In this document: piece by piece, positions 26,752 through 35,646 of the stretch | Position numbering within the stretch: the stretch's first letter is position 1 | Layout of the letters: every line of letters starts with the position of its first letter | NCBI GenBank assembly: GCA_019694675.1 | Contig: JAIBBK010000096.1 | Span: forward strand, 1-64,000 | DNA length: 64,000 bases | Direction: 5' to 3' | DNA from: Ignavibacteria bacterium | GTDB taxonomy: Bacteria > Bacteroidota > Ignavibacteria > Tepidaquicellales > Tepidaquicellaceae | The notes under the pieces: generated by a model | The model's input: only the letters and a program-made list of their open reading frames with translations | Told to the model about the DNA's origin: nothing | The model's database searches: none | Translations under genes and position numbers: made by a program

Positions 26752-27972
26752 GTGACGAATCGCAGGAGAATACTCATATTGTCATACAGCAATCTGAGCA
26801 CGGATCCGAGAGTTATTCGTCAGATCAACTCGCTGAAAAACGATCATGACATTCTCGCATACGGTTTGTCGCCTTCAAACATAAGCGGCATAAGTTTCCT
26901 GCATATCAGGCCCCGCAACGGGCGCACCGTTACCTTTCATCACGAGTATCCTGTGCCGGTCAGAAAAGCATTTTCCTTCATTATTAAGAACGTGAACAGG
27001 ATAGAGAGAAGACTTGGAAAACTGAAAAGGGACATTAACTCCAGATCAAATGATTTTGAAAAGAGGTACTGGAGCGATGAGAGGAAATTGCTGGTTAAGA
27101 AGCTGAGTGCTGAGAAGTTTGACCTGATAATTGCAAACGAGATCGACACACTTCCGCTTGCGCTTTTGATCTCGGGCGGAAAGAGCAGAATAATACTGGA
27201 CACTCACGAGTATTATCCCGGACAATATGAACATGACGAAGTATGGATGAAATACAATGGCAGGTATGTGCATTATCTCTGTGAGAAGTATATGAACAAG
27301 GCTGATGCTGTGTTTGCTGTATCGGAGGGAATAATCAGCGAATTTGAGAAGACGTTTGGAGTGAAGCCGCTTCTTCTTACAAATGCAGCTCCTTATGCAG
27401 AACTTACCCCCTCAGGAGTTGATGAAAACAAAATTAAGATCATTCACCATGGTGCTTCAATTCGTGCCAGGAAGCTCGAGCTCATGATAGAGCTTATGAA
27501 TTATACCGACGACAGGTTTACACTTGACCTGATGCTCATTCCCACTGACAAGGCTTACCATTCTGAGCTGTCAAAACTGGCAGCCGGAAACAGTAAGGTG
27601 AGACTTGCGGATCCTGTGAGCACAGAGACAATACCCCATACAATAAACAGTTATGACATAGGACTTTTCATTCTTCCACCCGTTAATTTCAATTACAGGC
27701 ATGCACTGCCAAACAAATTCTTTGAATTTGTTCAGGCGCGGCTGGCTGTGGCCATAGGGCCTTCAGTTGAAATGGAGAAGTATGTAAGGAAGTATGATCT
27801 TGGAATAGTAGCACGTGATTTCTCCCCGAAGTCAATGGCAGAAGAACTCAACAAATTGGATGCCGGCAAGATCTCAGGGTTCAAGCGAAAATCCCACATG
27901 CATGCGTTGGAGCTTTCGGCAGAAAAGAATACAGAACTTATACGTTCAATCGCAAATCATCTCCTTAACTGA
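26752..27972 (+). CDS. GT4-family glycosyltransferase
   Basis: A 406-residue GT-B enzyme transferring sugars from an NDP donor, probably to surface polysaccharide or a lipid. The N-terminal domain opens ILILSYSNLSTDPRVIRQINSL, a pattern typical of GT4 enzymes. The C-terminal domain has IIHHGASIRARKLELMIELM and an acidic-loop region around LPNKFFEFVQARLAV. A GTG start is used. It stands alone between long non-coding spaces, which is unusual for a polysaccharide gene. Acceptor and sugar unknown. Confidence 0.85.
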   Translation: MTNRRRILILSYSNLSTDPRVIRQINSLKNDHDILAYGLSPSNISGISFLHIRPRNGRTVTFHHEYPVPVRKAFSFIIKNVNRIERRLGKLKRDINSRSNDFEKRYWSDERKLLVKKLSAEKFDLIIANEIDTLPLALLISGGKSRIILDTHEYYPGQYEHDEVWMKYNGRYVHYLCEKYMNKADAVFAVSEGIISEFEKTFGVKPLLLTNAAPYAELTPSGVDENKIKIIHHGASIRARKLELMIELMNYTDDRFTLDLMLIPTDKAYHSELSKLAAGNSKVRLADPVSTETIPHTINSYDIGLFILPPVNFNYRHALPNKFFEFVQARLAVAIGPSVEMEKYVRKYDLGIVARDFSPKSMAEELNKLDAGKISGFKRKSHMHALELSAEKNTELIRSIANHLLN

Positions 27973-28342
27973 TTCAGCGAGATACTCTGTTTCAATTATC
28001 ATAACATTGAATCAGTAAGGACCAAGAACAGATTCGGTTTAAGCACTGCAACTTCATTCTATCTTCATTCAGTTGATCATTCAGCCATTTCAGGCTCTTC
28101 AATCTGCTTACCTGTATATTGAGCTAATTTCGACTTTCTGAATTTCTTCCAATATTTTCAGCAAATGTGGATTGACTTACAATTAACTTATCTGTATGCT
28201 CTAATCGTAATGTTTGATTCTGGCGGACAAACATTTAATGCATTACACATTCTTTCTTAAAAAAATCCTGCTGAATGTGAAATCCGAACATATACTGCAA
28301 ACCCGGATAAGGACATTTTCAAACTTATATTCCATGGTTTAA
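27973..28342. other. Intergenic region before the porin gene
   Basis: 370 bases without a gene. ACTGATTCA (27968-27976, overlapping the end of the upstream gene) pairs perfectly with TGAATCAGT (28008-28016), but there is no U tract, so a terminator is doubtful. The AT-rich later part probably holds the promoter for the asparagine-use operon. Confidence 0.4.
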
Positions 28343-29629
28343 ATGTCACAATATTTCCGGCAGTTTTCTGCAGCTGCGATAGTGGCAGTTCTCTCAATGT
28401 CAATCACCCCACTTGACTCCCGCTCACAGGATTCAACTGAAGTTGTTGTGCCTGACGGAACACAGGGCGAAACTATGACTGTGGGAAGGTCTGATTCCGT
28501 ACTGACCTCGAATAACTGGTATGAGTTCGACAGCCGATATTCCTCTCTCAGGATCGGCGGCGGTGTCCTCTACGATTGGGTGACATACATACAGGATGAG
28601 GAAAGCAGGAAGCAGATAAGTGTCTCCCCCAAGATCCAACTCAGAGATTTCAGGATATTCATGAGCGGCAAGATAAAGACCAAAAGATTTGTTACATGGA
28701 AATTCGGCATAATGTACGATGCTTCCGTCAGTTCATGGCTTGCGCGCGAAACAGGGATCATGATTGGTGTTCCGGAAGTCGCAGGAAATGTTTTCATTGG
28801 AAGGACAAAGGAAGGATTTTCCCTTAACAAGGTGATGACCGGATATCTCGGATGGACAATGGAAAGGCAGATGGCGCTTGATGTGATTCCGATCCTTGCA
28901 GACGGCATAAAGTACATGGGCTTTCTTCCTAAACAAAGGATTTTCTGGAATGCCGGAGCTTATGTTGACTGGCTTACGGAAAAACAATCTTTTGCAACTT
29001 ACGAAAAGCAGTTTGTACTTCGCTTTGGAGTGCTTCCTGTATTCTCAGAGGAAAACAAAAGTCTGATTCATGTAGGAGTGAATTATCGCTACGGAATTCC
29101 CGACAATAAGAAAATTCGCGTAAGGTCCCGGCCCGAATCAAATCCTTCACCTTATTTCTTAGATACTGATGTATTTCCCGCCGACCATTCCAATCATCTT
29201 GGTTGGGAAGTTTACTTTTCCTCGGGCGGCCTGATGATCGGTTCCGAAGGTTACTTCACGAAATTCAGCTCACCTGAAAAAAACAATCCTTTGTTCAAGG
29301 GCGGTGATGCAGTGATCAGTTACATTCTGACCGGCGAATCCAGGCCGTACACTACGGTAAGCGGAGTCTACTCCGCCGTGAAAGCAAAAAACCCGGTCTT
29401 TAGCGGAGGCCCCGGGGCTATTGAGTTCATTCTGAGGTACTCCATACTCAACCTTAATGATGCAGGTATCACGGGAGGACAATTCTGGAGGATCACTCCT
29501 ATGATCAACTGGTATATGTCTGATTTCTTAAGACTTGAACTTGCTTACGGTTACGGTGTGCTGGACAGGTTTGGTCTTCGCGGGACAACTCAGTTCTTTC
29601 AAAGCAGAATTCAGTTTGCTGTACTTTAA
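28343..29629 (+). CDS. Outer-membrane porin, phosphate-selective porin O/P-like
   Basis: A 428-residue exported beta-barrel. Signal peptide at residues 1-29 (ending DSRSQ). The rest alternates aromatic and polar residues in strands, for example KRFVTWKFGIMYDA, and ends in an aromatic-rich final strand (RIQFAVL). The layout resembles OprO/OprP-type porins of Bacteroidota. It is 51 bases upstream of the asparaginase gene and likely the first gene of that operon, so it may admit amino acids or dicarboxylates rather than phosphate. Family call moderate, substrate inferred. Confidence 0.6.
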   Translation: MSQYFRQFSAAAIVAVLSMSITPLDSRSQDSTEVVVPDGTQGETMTVGRSDSVLTSNNWYEFDSRYSSLRIGGGVLYDWVTYIQDEESRKQISVSPKIQLRDFRIFMSGKIKTKRFVTWKFGIMYDASVSSWLARETGIMIGVPEVAGNVFIGRTKEGFSLNKVMTGYLGWTMERQMALDVIPILADGIKYMGFLPKQRIFWNAGAYVDWLTEKQSFATYEKQFVLRFGVLPVFSEENKSLIHVGVNYRYGIPDNKKIRVRSRPESNPSPYFLDTDVFPADHSNHLGWEVYFSSGGLMIGSEGYFTKFSSPEKNNPLFKGGDAVISYILTGESRPYTTVSGVYSAVKAKNPVFSGGPGAIEFILRYSILNLNDAGITGGQFWRITPMINWYMSDFLRLELAYGYGVLDRFGLRGTTQFFQSRIQFAVL

Positions 29630-29680
29630 CATCAGAATTTTTTTTCAACAACCAAAATACAAAACTAAGGAGAACAAAAA

Positions 29681-30727
29681 ATGAAAAGATTAACCTCGGT
29701 CATTGTTATACTGTTTGCAGTTTGCGCAAATGCAAAGGATCTGCCCAAAGTAGTGATTCTTGCAACTGGCGGAACCATTGCAGGATCGGCACCGACGGAA
29801 GTACAGGCAGGATATCAGTCCGGCCAGGTAGGCGTTGACATTCTCATAAATGCAGTTCCTCAGCTTAAGGAAATTGCCGATGTACGCGGTGAGCAGATCT
29901 CAAACATAGGAAGCCAGAACATGAGCGATGAGATATGGCTCAAACTTGCAAAAAGGATCAATGAATTGCTCGGGCAGGATGATGTTGACGGTATTGTGAT
30001 CACTCACGGAACTGATACGATGGAGGAAACTGCCTATTTCCTGACACTCGTTACAAAATCTAAGAAGCCGGTGGTTCTTACCTGCTCCATGCGCCCCTCA
30101 ACAGCCTTAAGTGCAGACGGCCCGCTTAATATCTTTAATGCAGTTGCAGTTGCCGGCAACAAAGATTCTGAAGGAAGAGGAGTAATGGTTGTGGCAAATG
30201 ACAGGATCCACTCGGCAAGAGAAGTTGTGAAGACAAGCACGACTGCTGTTGAAACCTTCATGTCTCCTCTTGTAGGTTCGCTTGGAACAGTCAATTACGG
30301 TGTTGTCAATTATGTTGATCTTCCTCACAAGAAGAATACTTATGAAAGCGAGTTCAGTGTCGATGGACTGACTTCACTTCCAAGAGTTGACATCATAGCA
30401 ATATACGAAGATGCTCCAGGTGATCTTATCAAGGCCGCAGTTGATCTCGGTGCAAAGGGAATAGTTACAAGCGGACTTGGCAATGGCAACCTGACGGATG
30501 CATGCATTGAAGCGCTGCAGTATGCCAGAAGCAAGGGAGTTGTCGTAGTAAGGGCTTCCAGAGTTCTTACAGGATTTGTAGGCAGAAATGTTGAACTTGA
30601 CGACGATAAGCTGGGATTTGTTGCATCCTATGAGTTGATCCCTTCGAAAGCAAGGGTTCTGCTGAGGCTTGCACTTCTTAAAACAAGCGATCCGACTTCA
30701 GTACAGGAATACTTTGCGACATACTAA
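29681..30727 (+). CDS. ansB: Periplasmic type II L-asparaginase
   Basis: Hydrolyses asparagine to aspartate and ammonia. A signal peptide at 1-19 (ending CANAKD) is followed by a domain very like mature Escherichia coli AnsB. LATGGTIAG holds the nucleophile T32 (T12 in the E. coli mature enzyme). ITHGTDTMEETAYF holds T111-D112 (T89-D90). Also seen: GEQISNIGSQ, MRPSTALSADGP, and the end KARVLLRLAL. Strong AAGGAG ribosome site. The next gene is 26 bases away and encodes an aspartase that also appears exported, so the product aspartate may be used in the same compartment. Confidence 0.95.
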   Translation: MKRLTSVIVILFAVCANAKDLPKVVILATGGTIAGSAPTEVQAGYQSGQVGVDILINAVPQLKEIADVRGEQISNIGSQNMSDEIWLKLAKRINELLGQDDVDGIVITHGTDTMEETAYFLTLVTKSKKPVVLTCSMRPSTALSADGPLNIFNAVAVAGNKDSEGRGVMVVANDRIHSAREVVKTSTTAVETFMSPLVGSLGTVNYGVVNYVDLPHKKNTYESEFSVDGLTSLPRVDIIAIYEDAPGDLIKAAVDLGAKGIVTSGLGNGNLTDACIEALQYARSKGVVVVRASRVLTGFVGRNVELDDDKLGFVASYELIPSKARVLLRLALLKTSDPTSVQEYFATY

Positions 30728-30753
30728 AAAATTTCTTAACTCAGGAGATAATA

Positions 30754-32307
30754 ATGTTTAACAGATTATCAGTAATATGCTCAGGGTTGTTGTGTATGCT
30801 GCTGCTTTCCTCGTTTGAAGGCGGTTGCGGCAGTAAGCAGAGCGATGTCAAGAAAACAGGGGAGACTGTTGGAAGTACAAATAAAACCACTCAGACTGCA
30901 CCGGTCTCGCCTGACGGATTCAGGACGGAACATGACCTTCTCGGAGACAAGCAGATTCCGAACAATGCGTTCTACGGAGTGCAGACGGCGCGTGCCCTTG
31001 AAAATTTCCAGATCAGCGGAGTCACTACAAAGGATTATCCCGACCTTGTTGACGCATTCGTAATTGTTAAGCTCGCGGCAATAAGGGCAAACAGCGAAGC
31101 AGGCGCTATCCCAAAGGATGTGCTTGACGCGGTGGAGAAAGCATGCAGTGAAGTGCTTGCCGGAAAGTATCATGATCAGTTTGTTGTTGACCTTTATCAG
31201 GGCGGTGCGGGAACATCCGCCAACATGAACGTGAATGAAGTCCTCGCAAACATCGCACTGGAACTGAGCGGAAAGAAGAAGGGCGATTACAAGTCAATTG
31301 AGCCGCATGACCATCTGAACCTGTCGCAGTCAACAAACGACTCTTACCCGACTTCTCTCAAGGTTGCAATGATACTTATGAATAACAGGCTGATGCCTCA
31401 GCTTGATTCGCTCATCTTGTCCTTCGAAACAAAGGGAAAGGAATTCGAGAATGTGCTCAAGATGGGGAGGACGGAAATGCAGGATGCTGTACCTATGACC
31501 TTAGGCCAGGAGTTCAATGCATTTGCTTCTCAACTTAGAGGTTCGGTAGATGAACTTAAACGCGCTGAAGAAGGCCTTTATGTGATCAACATGGGCGGAA
31601 CGGCTATAGGCACTAAGCTGAATGCAGAAAAGGGATTTGTAGAAAACTGCGCGAAGCATCTGTCTCAGATTACAGGTAAGAAGTTTGTTCCGGCAAAGGA
31701 TCTTATTGCCGCAACTTCCGATCTTTCTGCCTTCGTTACGTTCTCCGGAGCATTGAATAATCTTGCCGTCAGACTGTCAAAGATCGCAAGCGATCTGATC
31801 CTTCTTGAATCAGGTCCGCGGGCCGGGCTGAACGAGATTGACCTTCCGGCACTCCAGCCGGGTTCATCAATTATGCCTGGAAAAGTCAACCCGGTTATTC
31901 CCGAACTCGTTAATGTTGTAGCGTTCAGAGTAATGGCAAATGATGTTGCAGTAACGATTGCGGCTAAATCGGGACAGTTGCAGCTGAATGCTTATGAACC
32001 GCTTGCTCTTTCTTCCATCATTGAATCCGAAAAGATCCTCACAAACATGATGAGGACATTCAGGCTAAAGTGCATTGACGGTATCACGGCTAATGAGAAG
32101 ACTCTCAGTGATTACATTGAGAGAAGCGTTGGAATTGTTACCGCTTTAAATCCGATACTCGGATATGACAAAGCAAGCGAACTTGCAAAGGAAGCACTCG
32201 AAACAAATAAGGGCATACTTGAGCTTGTTCGTGAAAAGAAGCTGCTGACAGAGGATCAGATAAAGGATATTATGGATCCGAAGAAGATGACGGGACAGAC
32301 GAAATAA
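30754..32307 (+). CDS. aspA: Aspartate ammonia-lyase with an export signal
   Basis: Deaminates aspartate to fumarate. The core (residues about 56-510) is a normal aspartase: DLLGDKQIPNNAFYGVQTARA, GGAGTSANMNVNEV, QSTNDSYPT, and the catalytic loop GSSIMPGKVNP at 370-380. The oddity is a 55-residue N-terminal extension: a hydrophobic segment (residues 5-20), then GGC with C25, then a Ser/Thr/Gly/Lys-rich linker. It looks like a lipoprotein signal plus tether, although E22 at -3 departs from the classic lipobox. Known aspartases are cytoplasmic. AGGAGATAATA precedes the start. Family certain; export inferred from sequence and the exported neighbours. Confidence 0.92.
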   Translation: MFNRLSVICSGLLCMLLLSSFEGGCGSKQSDVKKTGETVGSTNKTTQTAPVSPDGFRTEHDLLGDKQIPNNAFYGVQTARALENFQISGVTTKDYPDLVDAFVIVKLAAIRANSEAGAIPKDVLDAVEKACSEVLAGKYHDQFVVDLYQGGAGTSANMNVNEVLANIALELSGKKKGDYKSIEPHDHLNLSQSTNDSYPTSLKVAMILMNNRLMPQLDSLILSFETKGKEFENVLKMGRTEMQDAVPMTLGQEFNAFASQLRGSVDELKRAEEGLYVINMGGTAIGTKLNAEKGFVENCAKHLSQITGKKFVPAKDLIAATSDLSAFVTFSGALNNLAVRLSKIASDLILLESGPRAGLNEIDLPALQPGSSIMPGKVNPVIPELVNVVAFRVMANDVAVTIAAKSGQLQLNAYEPLALSSIIESEKILTNMMRTFRLKCIDGITANEKTLSDYIERSVGIVTALNPILGYDKASELAKEALETNKGILELVREKKLLTEDQIKDIMDPKKMTGQTK

Positions 32308-32327
32308 AATTGTATTGGAAATGTTTT

Positions 32328-32388
32328 CCTGAAGGCACCATCATGAAGCAATTTGTTACATTCTCAGATGCTGCCTTCAGGCAGTTTC
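32328..32388 (+). promoter_or_regulatory. Two exclusive hairpins between aspA and the Dcu gene
   Basis: CCTGAAGGCA at 32328-32337 pairs perfectly with TGCCTTCAGG at 32372-32381. The same right arm can instead form a compact hairpin, CTGCC (32371-32375), loop TTCA, GGCAG (32380-32384), followed by TTTC. This resembles an antiterminator/terminator pair or a transcript stabiliser. The U tract is weak. Confidence 0.4.
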
Positions 32389-32442
32389 ATGACTTTCTGT
32401 TTCATTTGAATTTTAAACCGCTAACCATTTGCTGAAGGAAGT

Positions 32443-33774
32443 ATGATCTGGATAGAGCTTATTGTAGTCTTTGCCTGCATAGTAATGGGTGCGAGGCTGG
32501 GAGGAATAGGCCTTGGTACAATGGGAGGAATAGGCCTCGTAATTCTTGTATTCATTTTCGGCCTGCCACCGGGCTCCCCTCCCGGCATTGTACTGGGAAT
32601 GATAGTTGCTGTCATCACTGCGCTTGCATCCATGCAGGCGGCGGGTGGATTGGACTTTCTCGTCTCTCTCGCCAATAAGCTCATGAGAAAGAAGCCGCAG
32701 TATATAACTTTCGTTGCTCCGTTCATCACCTATGTTCTTATTGCGGCCAGCGGGACGCAGCATGTAATCTATGCATTGCTTCCGGTAATATCAGAAGTTT
32801 CTGCAAAGGCAGGCATACGCCCCGAGAGACCGCTTTCGATCAGTGTGATAGCTTCAATGTACGGACTCATTTCATCTCCCATAAGCGCTGCTACAGTTGC
32901 AATGCTCGCGGCGCTTGCATCATTCAACGTGAACCTGATTCAGATACTGATCGTAATAATTCCTGCTTCGATCCTGGGACTGATTGCAGGTACTCTGTCC
33001 GTTGCCTGGCGTGGAAAGGACCTGAAGGACGATCCCTCGTACCTGGAGAAACTCGCTTCCGGAAAGATCGAAACGTCTGAAACGGCAGTTGAAATACCCA
33101 AGGACAAAGTCCGATTTGCAAGAAATTCACTTTCAGTATTTGCAGTTGCAATTATTGCCATCGTGGTGATTGGGGTCTTCCCGGAACTTCGCCCTGATTA
33201 TGAACTGATCAAAGGAAAGGAGATCGTTACGGAACAGCTTGAAATGGGCGATGCGATAATGATCATAATGCTTGCCGCGGCAGGGATCATGATGCTGTTC
33301 TTCAAGGCAAAGCCTGCTGATGCCGTTAAGGGAAGTATCATGAACGGCGGAATAGTCGCAGTGATTTCCATACTCGGTGTATCCTGGATGGGTTCTTCTT
33401 TCTTTGAAGGAAACAGAACCGTCATTGTGAGCGGAATATCCGGTGTCATAGAGCAGGCTCCCTGGGTACTGGTAATCGGACTGTTCGTTCTTTCGATGTT
33501 GCTCTTCAGTCAGGCGGCTACTGTAGTGACGCTGATGCCTGTTGCCGTAGCTCTCAACATGCCGCTGTGGATGCTAATCGCTGTCTACCCTGCGGTAAAC
33601 GGCTTTTTCTTTCTTCCGACGTACGGCACATTGCTTGCTGCTGTATCATTTGACCGGACCGGATCCACAAAAATCGGTAAGTATCTTGTAAATCACAGCT
33701 TCATGCTTCCCGGACTCGTGTGCCTTGTAACATCCACTTTCTTCGCGTTCCTGATCAGCTACCTTCTGCAGTAA
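32443..33774 (+). CDS. Anaerobic C4-dicarboxylate transporter, DcuA/DcuB family
   Basis: A 443-residue inner-membrane carrier with about ten to eleven helices for fumarate, aspartate and succinate exchange or uptake. It follows Escherichia coli DcuA from end to end: ELIVVFACIVMGARLGGIG, MQAAGGLDFLV, SPISAATVAML, ILGVSWMGSSF, LFSQAATV and FFLPTYGTLLAAVSFDRTG. Last of the porin-asparaginase-aspartase run. If fumarate is made outside the cytoplasm, this carrier could bring it in, possibly against succinate. DcuA versus DcuB cannot be told. GAAGGAAG before the start. Confidence 0.92.
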   Translation: MIWIELIVVFACIVMGARLGGIGLGTMGGIGLVILVFIFGLPPGSPPGIVLGMIVAVITALASMQAAGGLDFLVSLANKLMRKKPQYITFVAPFITYVLIAASGTQHVIYALLPVISEVSAKAGIRPERPLSISVIASMYGLISSPISAATVAMLAALASFNVNLIQILIVIIPASILGLIAGTLSVAWRGKDLKDDPSYLEKLASGKIETSETAVEIPKDKVRFARNSLSVFAVAIIAIVVIGVFPELRPDYELIKGKEIVTEQLEMGDAIMIIMLAAAGIMMLFFKAKPADAVKGSIMNGGIVAVISILGVSWMGSSFFEGNRTVIVSGISGVIEQAPWVLVIGLFVLSMLLFSQAATVVTLMPVAVALNMPLWMLIAVYPAVNGFFFLPTYGTLLAAVSFDRTGSTKIGKYLVNHSFMLPGLVCLVTSTFFAFLISYLLQ

Positions 33775-34048
33775 TATTCAAGTGGCTGCTTAGATACCGT
33801 CAGGTATTTCCTGCCTTGACCTTGCCGGCAAATGCTGATCAGACTGCAAACAAGCTTGATACACGTCCTTGATGAATGCTTGCATTACAGCCGTTGATTG
33901 ATCTGAGTTCGGACTTCGCGACATCTGCTGTAAATCAATCCGAAAGTGTCTTAGAAGAAGGCCAATCCGCCTAAGTGGTCTGATTGTCATCTCAAAGTTT
34001 GCAATTGCAAATCCAAATTTCTAATTTGTCTGAAAATAATCCATTGCC

Positions 34049-34804
34049 ATGAAGTACCCCGGAAGGATAATCACCAAGGGAGAGAAGGACAAAACGATAG
34101 TCAAGGCCGTTCAGCAGCAGATAAACAAGCAGGGTTGCGGCCCGGTTGATGTTGACGGAAGCTTTGGCCCTAAGACACTCGCCGCCGTCAAACTGTTCCA
34201 AAGCCGTTTTCCTGACCAGAACGGAAACCCGCTCACAATAGACGGTAAGCTCGGCCCTCTCAGCTGGGCCGCATTATTCGGCACCGGCACCGTGCCCATT
34301 GCGCCTCAGGCGCAGTCACAGCTTCTCAGGAAGGTCATGGAAATTTCAGTGGGCCAGATCGGTGCACTCGAAAAACCCAAAGGCTCCAACTGGGGACATC
34401 CTGTTCAGGATTATCTTGCGCGTACGGGAATCAACTTCCCTGCGGCCTGGTGCGCGGCATTTGTTTACTGGTGTTTCGATGAAGCATGCATTCAGCTTGG
34501 AAGGAACAACCCCCTTGTCAAGACAGCCGGAGTGCTTAATCACTGGAACAGGACTTCAGGCAAGAAGATCACTGCATCCGAAGCAACGGCAAACCCTTCG
34601 CTTGTAAAGCCGGGTCACATCTTCATACTTTCAACAGGAGGCGGGCTTGGGCATACCGGACTTGTGGAATCAGTGAACGGTGGTTTTCTTGTCACTGTGG
34701 AAGGCAACACTAACGAGGGCGGCAGTCGCGAAGGTATCGGAGTATTCCGAAGGGACAGAAGAAAGATCAAAGACATAAACAGAGGATTCATTCATTACTC
34801 ATAA
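34049..34804 (+). CDS. Peptidoglycan-binding plus CHAP amidase protein
   Basis: 251 residues. Residues about 8-78 are a PG_binding_1 domain (VDGSFGPKTLAAVKLFQ, IDGKLGPLSW). Residues about 95-250 are a CHAP-type cysteine amidohydrolase/endopeptidase with C135 in WCAAFVYWC, H202 in GLGHTGLV and E218/N220 in VEGNTN. No signal peptide is visible, as in phage endolysins, but no phage genes are near. It may be released by other means or act in toxin-like or recycling roles. Cell-wall cleavage is inferred from the domain pair. Confidence 0.85.
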   Translation: MKYPGRIITKGEKDKTIVKAVQQQINKQGCGPVDVDGSFGPKTLAAVKLFQSRFPDQNGNPLTIDGKLGPLSWAALFGTGTVPIAPQAQSQLLRKVMEISVGQIGALEKPKGSNWGHPVQDYLARTGINFPAAWCAAFVYWCFDEACIQLGRNNPLVKTAGVLNHWNRTSGKKITASEATANPSLVKPGHIFILSTGGGLGHTGLVESVNGGFLVTVEGNTNEGGSREGIGVFRRDRRKIKDINRGFIHYS

Positions 34805-34855
34805 AGGAAAGCACATTTTGTGCATTTCACTTCTTAAAACAAAAAACAAATCAAC

Positions 34856-35107
34856 ATGCATTTGATCTGGTCTGCTTTAGTGGGTCTGCTGGTGGGAGCC
34901 ATAGCAAAGCTCTTTATGCCGGGCAAAGACGGAGGAGGAATAATTGTTACGATGATCCTTGGTATAGTCGGTTCATTGCTGTTCACATATCTGGGAAGAT
35001 TGGTCGGACTTTACAGCGAAGGAGAGAATGCCGGATTTATAGCTTCCATACTCGGCGCGATGATCGTCCTGTTCATCTACAGGTTCTTCAAGAAGAAGAC
35101 AGCATAG
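34856..35107 (+). CDS. GlsB/YeaQ/YmgE family membrane protein
   Basis: An 83-residue protein with three hydrophobic helices and the family motifs WSALVGLLVGAIAKLFMPGKDGGG and ILGIVGSLL. Such 'transglycosylase-associated' stress proteins occur in many bacteria; their role is unclear and the name is historical. It follows the CHAP gene by 51 bases with a small GCACA/TGTGC hairpin between them. Confidence 0.9.
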   Translation: MHLIWSALVGLLVGAIAKLFMPGKDGGGIIVTMILGIVGSLLFTYLGRLVGLYSEGENAGFIASILGAMIVLFIYRFFKKKTA

Positions 35108-35157
35108 AAAGCCAGTTCCGTCCGTCTGCCGGTAAGTTGGTCAGACAATAATCAAAC

Positions 35158-35646
35158 TCACTTGCTTCGACCGGCGCTTCTCCTGAGAAGAAATCTCTCT
35201 GCAAATGTATAGAGCAGGAAAGAAAGCATCAGCACAAGCAAGACCGCACCGGCCTGTGAAGTGACCGATAACCCGACTATCGATGTCAGCTGAAGGCTGA
35301 TCGTCTCTATTGCAGATGAGAATGATTCGATCGTTCCGGAAACACGGTCGCTTGTCTGCGATCTTGTCTGATTCAGCACAAAGGCCGACAATCCAACGAG
35401 AACCAACAAAGCAACAACAACAGATGCAAGTACTGTCTTTGCAATCTTGTCGGTCTTTACGTCCTGTTTTCTGAATTCATTCTCAAGAGCGATCCTCTTC
35501 TTAAGCTCCTCTTCAAATCCCCCGGAAGGAACCTCAAAGTAGCAATTGCCGATCTGCTCGTTCAGAAAAGTGTCTATGTTCTTTCCGCCGCTCATGCCGC
35601 TCAAGATACCTGAAAAATTGCTGATGTTAAAATGATTTTTTTTCAT
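35158..35646 (-). CDS. Two-helix membrane protein, putative anti-sigma factor
   Basis: 162 residues. The soluble N-terminus (residues 1-65) contains a short helical segment, GGFEEELKKRIALENEFR, typical of small Bacteroidota anti-sigma-like proteins. Two transmembrane helices follow at about 70-90 and 131-150. It overlaps the ECF sigma gene by 4 bases (ATGA), the usual arrangement for a sigma/anti-sigma pair. No zinc motif is present, and the family is not recognised; the role is inferred from position. Confidence 0.6.
   Translation of the reverse strand: MKKNHFNISNFSGILSGMSGGKNIDTFLNEQIGNCYFEVPSGGFEEELKKRIALENEFRKQDVKTDKIAKTVLASVVVALLVLVGLSAFVLNQTRSQTSDRVSGTIESFSSAIETISLQLTSIVGLSVTSQAGAVLLVLMLSFLLYTFAERFLLRRSAGRSK

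Noticed and set aside
27968-28016. Intrinsic terminator after the GT4 gene
   Set aside because: The 9-base stem is perfect but its loop is 31 bases and no U tract follows.
33790-33990. A 66-residue minus-strand frame between dcu and the CHAP gene
   Set aside because: No recognisable features and no conserved neighbours; treated as non-coding.
34049-34804. Prophage endolysin
   Set aside because: The domain pair fits, but no holin, tail or integrase genes are nearby.
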